Source: Oscillospiraceae bacterium | GTDB taxonomy: Bacteria > Bacillota > Clostridia > Oscillospirales > Ruminococcaceae | Assembly: GCA_018380115.1 (NCBI GenBank) | Contig: JAGZUF010000041.1 | Span: forward strand, 1 to 7,938 | DNA: 7,938 nucleotides | Direction of reading: 5' to 3' | Shown: positions 6,032 to 7,938 of the stretch, piece by piece | Layout of the letters: each line of letters begins with the position of its first letter | Position numbering within the stretch: position 1 is the stretch's first letter | Made by a program: the position numbers and the translations under genes | Notes under the pieces: model-generated | What the model saw: only the letters and a program-made list of their open reading frames with translations | What the model was told of the DNA's origin: nothing | The model's database searches: none

Positions 6032-6646
6032 TCAGCGGTTTCGGTGCAGCGGTGCCCAAACACCTTTGGAAATGGCTGTGCAGGCCAGAAAGCCGACAAC
6101 AGCCTCTACAACACCCTGTATGCCCACAAAAAGCGCTGCAAATACAAAGGGGTTTGCGGCCCCCATAGACTGCGCCAGCCCCTGAATATATTCAGTGCCG
6201 TAAAAGCAGGCCACCAGTGCGCTCATGAAGAAAACGGTGTTCAGCACAGGGCCTGCAAGGCTGGCTGCGGCAAAGGAAAGCCAATGCCTGCGGGCTCCCT
6301 CCGCCTTGTAGACGGCCTGGAAGATGACGCCGGGCAGCCAGCCCGCCAGAATGCGCGTGGGCACACAAACAAGAAAGGTACGCAGCGGGCTGATGCCCAT
6401 CAGAACAACGCCAAAGGCCTCTGCGCCAAAACACTGGGCAAAGCTGGTAAGGCCGAACACGCCCCCCAGCAATGCCCCTGCGGAAGGCCCGGCCAGAATA
6501 GAGCCCAGCACCACTGGGATCATCAGAAAGGTGATGGACAAAGGCCCCACATGCAGATAACCAAGCGGTGTGTACGTCATCACCAGCTCCACCGCCACCA
6601 GCAGCGCCAGCTGCACTAAGCGGTGTGTGCCTTTTTGCTTTTCCAT
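6032..6646 (-). CDS. panT: ECF transporter S component, PanT-like (pantothenate uptake)
   Basis: The 204-residue product is almost wholly hydrophobic, with about six membrane segments (roughly 11-29, 35-55, 57-75, 80-111, 122-150 and 166-190), as expected for a substrate-binding S component of an energy-coupling factor vitamin transporter. Features that resemble pantothenate-type S components are TPLGY (26-30), the IPVVLGSILAGPSAG loop (43-57), GLTS (65-68), the PTRIL segment (96-100), PVLNT (133-137) and the C-terminal GIQGVVEAVVG. It would work with shared EcfA/EcfA'/EcfT subunits encoded elsewhere. The ATG at 6646 follows AAAGGAG (6663-6657) by ten bases. It lies downstream of a CoaX homologue, which supports pantothenate as substrate. 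The S-component call is firm; the exact vitamin is less so. Confidence 0.8.
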   Translation of the reverse strand: MEKQKGTHRLVQLALLVAVELVMTYTPLGYLHVGPLSITFLMIPVVLGSILAGPSAGALLGGVFGLTSFAQCFGAEAFGVVLMGISPLRTFLVCVPTRILAGWLPGVIFQAVYKAEGARRHWLSFAAASLAGPVLNTVFFMSALVACFYGTEYIQGLAQSMGAANPFVFAALFVGIQGVVEAVVGFLACTAISKGVWAPLHRNR

Positions 6647-6721
6647 ATTAACATTTCTCCTTTACTGCCGTTCCGCCTCTTCGCGGATACAGCGTAACCT
6701 AAATTTATGCCAAACTCCTAT

Positions 6722-6750
6722 ATAATGTAATATATAGAAGAGAGCATCAA
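6722..6750 (-). promoter_or_regulatory. Possible promoter and AT-rich palindrome between coaX-like gene and panT
   Basis: On the - strand TTGATG (6750-6745) and CATTAT (6727-6722) stand 17 bases apart, a moderate sigma-A match. The -10 lies inside an inverted repeat, CTATATA/TATATAG (6718-6737), which could be an operator. The 107-bp gap between the two genes makes a separate promoter for panT plausible, but co-transcription from upstream is equally possible. Confidence 0.35.
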
Positions 6751-6753
6751 AAT

Positions 6754-7524
6754 TCAGCGCGCGTTTTTCTCATAGAGCAAACGCAGCCCGTCCAGAAGAA
6801 GGTTTTCTTCATAGCGCACTGTATGGCGGCAGTGTTTCAGTACTACGGGTGCAAAGGCGCCGGTGGCCACACAGGCGGCCTCGCCCTTCAGTGCCAGAGA
6901 AAAGCGCTCCAGCATACCGTCCAGCATACTGGCAGTGCCGAACACGGCGCCAGCCTGCATACAGGCCGCAGAATTGGTACCCAGCACGCCGCAGGAAGGG
7001 GCGCGCAGCTCAATTTGGGTAAGCTGGGCCGTGCGCTCGCACAATGCATCATATCCGGTGCGCACACCGGGAAGAATGACACCGCCGCACAGCACGCCGT
7101 TTTTATCCAGCGCGACCATGGAAATGGCAGTATCCATCAGCACTGCCACGCACGGAAGCGTGCCCAGCGCCCGCGCAGCCACAGCGCAGCACACAAGCTC
7201 ACCGCCAAGCTGGGCGGGGTCGTCCATGCGCATCTGCAGGCCGGTTTTCAGGCCGGGCCCTACTGTATAAATGCGCCCATGGTACAGCATGGCTAAGGCG
7301 CGGCGCACAGTTTCTGCCAGAGAAGGAACAACGCAGGAAAAAATAACACCGCTTACCCCGGCTGCATCGCATCCATAAAGTGCCAGCACACGCGAAAATT
7401 GAACGGCATATTCGTCTGAGGTCCACGCACGGTCGGCATGCACACGCGCACAAAGCACCAGACGCGCGCCGTCATAACCGCCCAGAAGGATTTGTGAATT
7501 GCTCACATTAACTGCCAGCAGCAT
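6754..7524 (-). CDS. Type III pantothenate kinase (CoaX) homologue lacking key catalytic residues
   Basis: With the ATG at 7524 (GGCGG ribosome binding site at 7536-7532, seven bases before it) the product is 256 residues, the usual CoaX length; the in-frame extension to 7623 is rejected. The overall fold signature is clear: an ASKHA-type N-terminus, CVVPSL (64-69), VGPGLKTGL (88-96), GGVILPG (147-153), GTNSAACMQAG (182-192), TGAFAP (221-226) and LDGLRLLYEKN (244-254). CoaX phosphorylates pantothenate, the first step of coenzyme A synthesis. Here, however, the phosphate-binding DxGNT motif reads NVSNS (6-10), the GADR motif reads GGEL (107-110) and DxGTATT reads LMDTAIS (129-135), so all three conserved aspartates are replaced (N6, E109, L129). 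The protein may be inactive or regulatory. It lies upstream of a PanT-like transporter gene and divergent from an rRNA operon promoter. Confidence 0.85.
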   Translation of the reverse strand: MLLAVNVSNSQILLGGYDGARLVLCARVHADRAWTSDEYAVQFSRVLALYGCDAAGVSGVIFSCVVPSLAETVRRALAMLYHGRIYTVGPGLKTGLQMRMDDPAQLGGELVCCAVAARALGTLPCVAVLMDTAISMVALDKNGVLCGGVILPGVRTGYDALCERTAQLTQIELRAPSCGVLGTNSAACMQAGAVFGTASMLDGMLERFSLALKGEAACVATGAFAPVVLKHCRHTVRYEENLLLDGLRLLYEKNAR

Positions 7525-7764
7525 ACTGTTACCGCCTTTTTGTTTGAGGTTTGGGAATTTTGGACGGCCGGCAGAAAATTTTCCCCGCAAAAATAATGCC
7601 CGCCCGCCGGGCCCACATACCACTTTTCTTTATAGTAATATAGGGCGTGCAAATTCGCAAGGCTTTTTTACGCAAAACACACAGATAGATATTGTGCCAG
7701 TTTTGAGGTAAAAGCACCACATCTTGATGTAAAAAAAATAAGCGACTTTTTTTGAGAAAAACCG
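7525..7764. other. Intergenic region between the coaX-like gene and the rRNA promoters
   Basis: About 240 bases without a supported gene. It holds a short GC hairpin, GCCCG/CGGGC (7598-7612), and AT-rich sequence around 7620-7645 that may contain the coaX-like gene's promoter (TATAAA or TATATT on the - strand). No -35 box at correct spacing was found. The right end (7730-7763) is A/T-tract sequence serving as a likely UP element for the promoter that follows. Confidence 0.4.
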
Positions 7765-7793
7765 TTGACAAACAGGTAAAAAGTGCCTATAAT
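7730..7793 (+). promoter_or_regulatory. rRNA operon promoter P1 with UP-like A-tracts
   Basis: TTGACA (7765-7770) and TATAAT (7788-7793) both match the sigma-A consensus at six of six positions with the ideal 17-base spacer. Immediately upstream are an eight-base A-run, a seven-base T-run and an A-run (7732-7761), spaced like an UP element bound by the RNA polymerase alpha subunit. Perfect promoters are rare and typical of rRNA operons. Confidence 0.9.
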
Positions 7794-7838
7794 ACTGAAT
7801 CACACCCCCTCTGTGCCGTGCAGCGGCGCAAGGGCAGC

Positions 7839-7889
7839 AAAAAAATCCCGAAAAAAGTTCTTGACAAAGTGGAACGGATGGGATATAAT
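7839..7889 (+). promoter_or_regulatory. rRNA operon promoter P2 with UP-like A-tracts
   Basis: A second perfect pair, TTGACA (7861-7866) and TATAAT (7884-7889), again has a 17-base spacer, exactly 96 bases after P1. Two A-runs (7839-7845 and 7851-7856) precede it. A G at 7896 is a plausible start base; Bacillus rRNA promoters start with G and sense GTP, so the same control may apply here by analogy. Confidence 0.9.
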
Positions 7890-7895
7890 ATAAAA

Positions 7896-7938
7896 GCTGT
7901 CCGCGGGAGCGGGTGAGTGAAAAGGACCTTGAAAATTA
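7896..7938 (+). promoter_or_regulatory. rRNA operon leader with boxA-like element
   Basis: After P2 the transcript carries a small hairpin, CCGC-GGGA-GCGG (7901-7912), then GGACCTTGAAAATTA (7924-7938). The latter closely resembles the CTTTGAAAA-type antitermination and processing element that precedes 16S rRNA in Firmicutes. The window ends before the 16S gene itself, so the rRNA operon is inferred from the leader and promoters. Confidence 0.7.

Noticed and set aside
5990..6619. + strand open frame (209 codons) opposite panT
   Set aside because: It reads as Gln/His/Lys-rich low complexity and is antisense to a clear membrane protein with a start site and terminator.
7148..7162. GCACG-GAAG-CGTGC hairpin as another mini-palindrome
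   Set aside because: It lies in conserved coding sequence of the CoaX-like gene and its loop does not follow the GCA/GAAA rule on either strand.
7525..7623. N-terminal extension of the CoaX-like protein to 7623
   Set aside because: The extension is unlike the family. The ATG at 7524 has a ribosome binding site and gives the usual length with the phosphate-binding motif at residues 6-10.
7806..7833. Hairpin between P1 and P2 as a terminator or attenuator
   Set aside because: The stem is imperfect and is not followed by a T-run; it may only be leader structure.

Overview
The window looks like chromosome of a gut clostridial Firmicute close to Faecalibacterium, Subdoligranulum or Gemmiger. This is inferred from protein style, moderately high GC, the ECF/CoaX gene pair and a Firmicutes-type rRNA leader; no database search was possible. 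It holds the right-hand end of an integrated phage-like element, a tRNA gene that is probably its insertion site, and ordinary chromosome running up to the start of an rRNA operon.

Left part (1-5452, + strand). One reading frame open from the window edge to 5391 encodes a giant phage 'polyvalent' protein of at least 1788 residues. It has a charged coiled-coil N-terminus, a Gly/Ala-rich hydrophobic stretch, a zeta-toxin-like P-loop kinase domain around residues 640-830, and a long C-terminal part of the kind found at the end of large clostridial prophage proteins. Two small reading frames with good ribosome binding sites are nested in another frame on either side of the zeta domain (1556-1687 and 2474-2641). 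The second ends in a textbook Rho-independent terminator (2641-2668) that also lies inside the giant frame. This looks like a small zeta-kinase cassette that landed inside a phage gene without closing its frame, and it is the most unusual thing in the window. A strong terminator (5426-5462) ends the giant gene.

Junction (5453-5870). Two tandem direct repeats resembling integrase arm sites (5483-5504 and 5526-5543) lie next to the 3' end of tRNA-Arg(CCG) (5608-5684, - strand), so the element is probably integrated in this tRNA. Upstream of the intact tRNA (further right) is a second, broken copy of its 5' half. That copy carries a precise 34-nt insert in the D-loop made of two mini-hairpins, and another hairpin where the anticodon arm should continue. 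All these hairpins have C(GCA)G or C(GAAA)G loops, which suggests a family of tiny palindromic elements.

Right part (5930-7938). On the - strand are a CoaX-like type III pantothenate kinase homologue (6754-7524) and, 107 bp after it, a PanT-like ECF transporter S component (6032-6646), which ends at a terminator (5930-5967). Together they suggest pantothenate uptake or sensing. The CoaX protein, however, has lost all three conserved aspartates of its family, so it may be a non-catalytic or regulatory paralogue. Divergent from it are two perfect consensus sigma-A promoters 96 bp apart (7765-7793 and 7861-7889), each behind A-tracts. They lead into a sequence typical of the 16S rRNA leader, so an rRNA operon probably begins just past the right edge.
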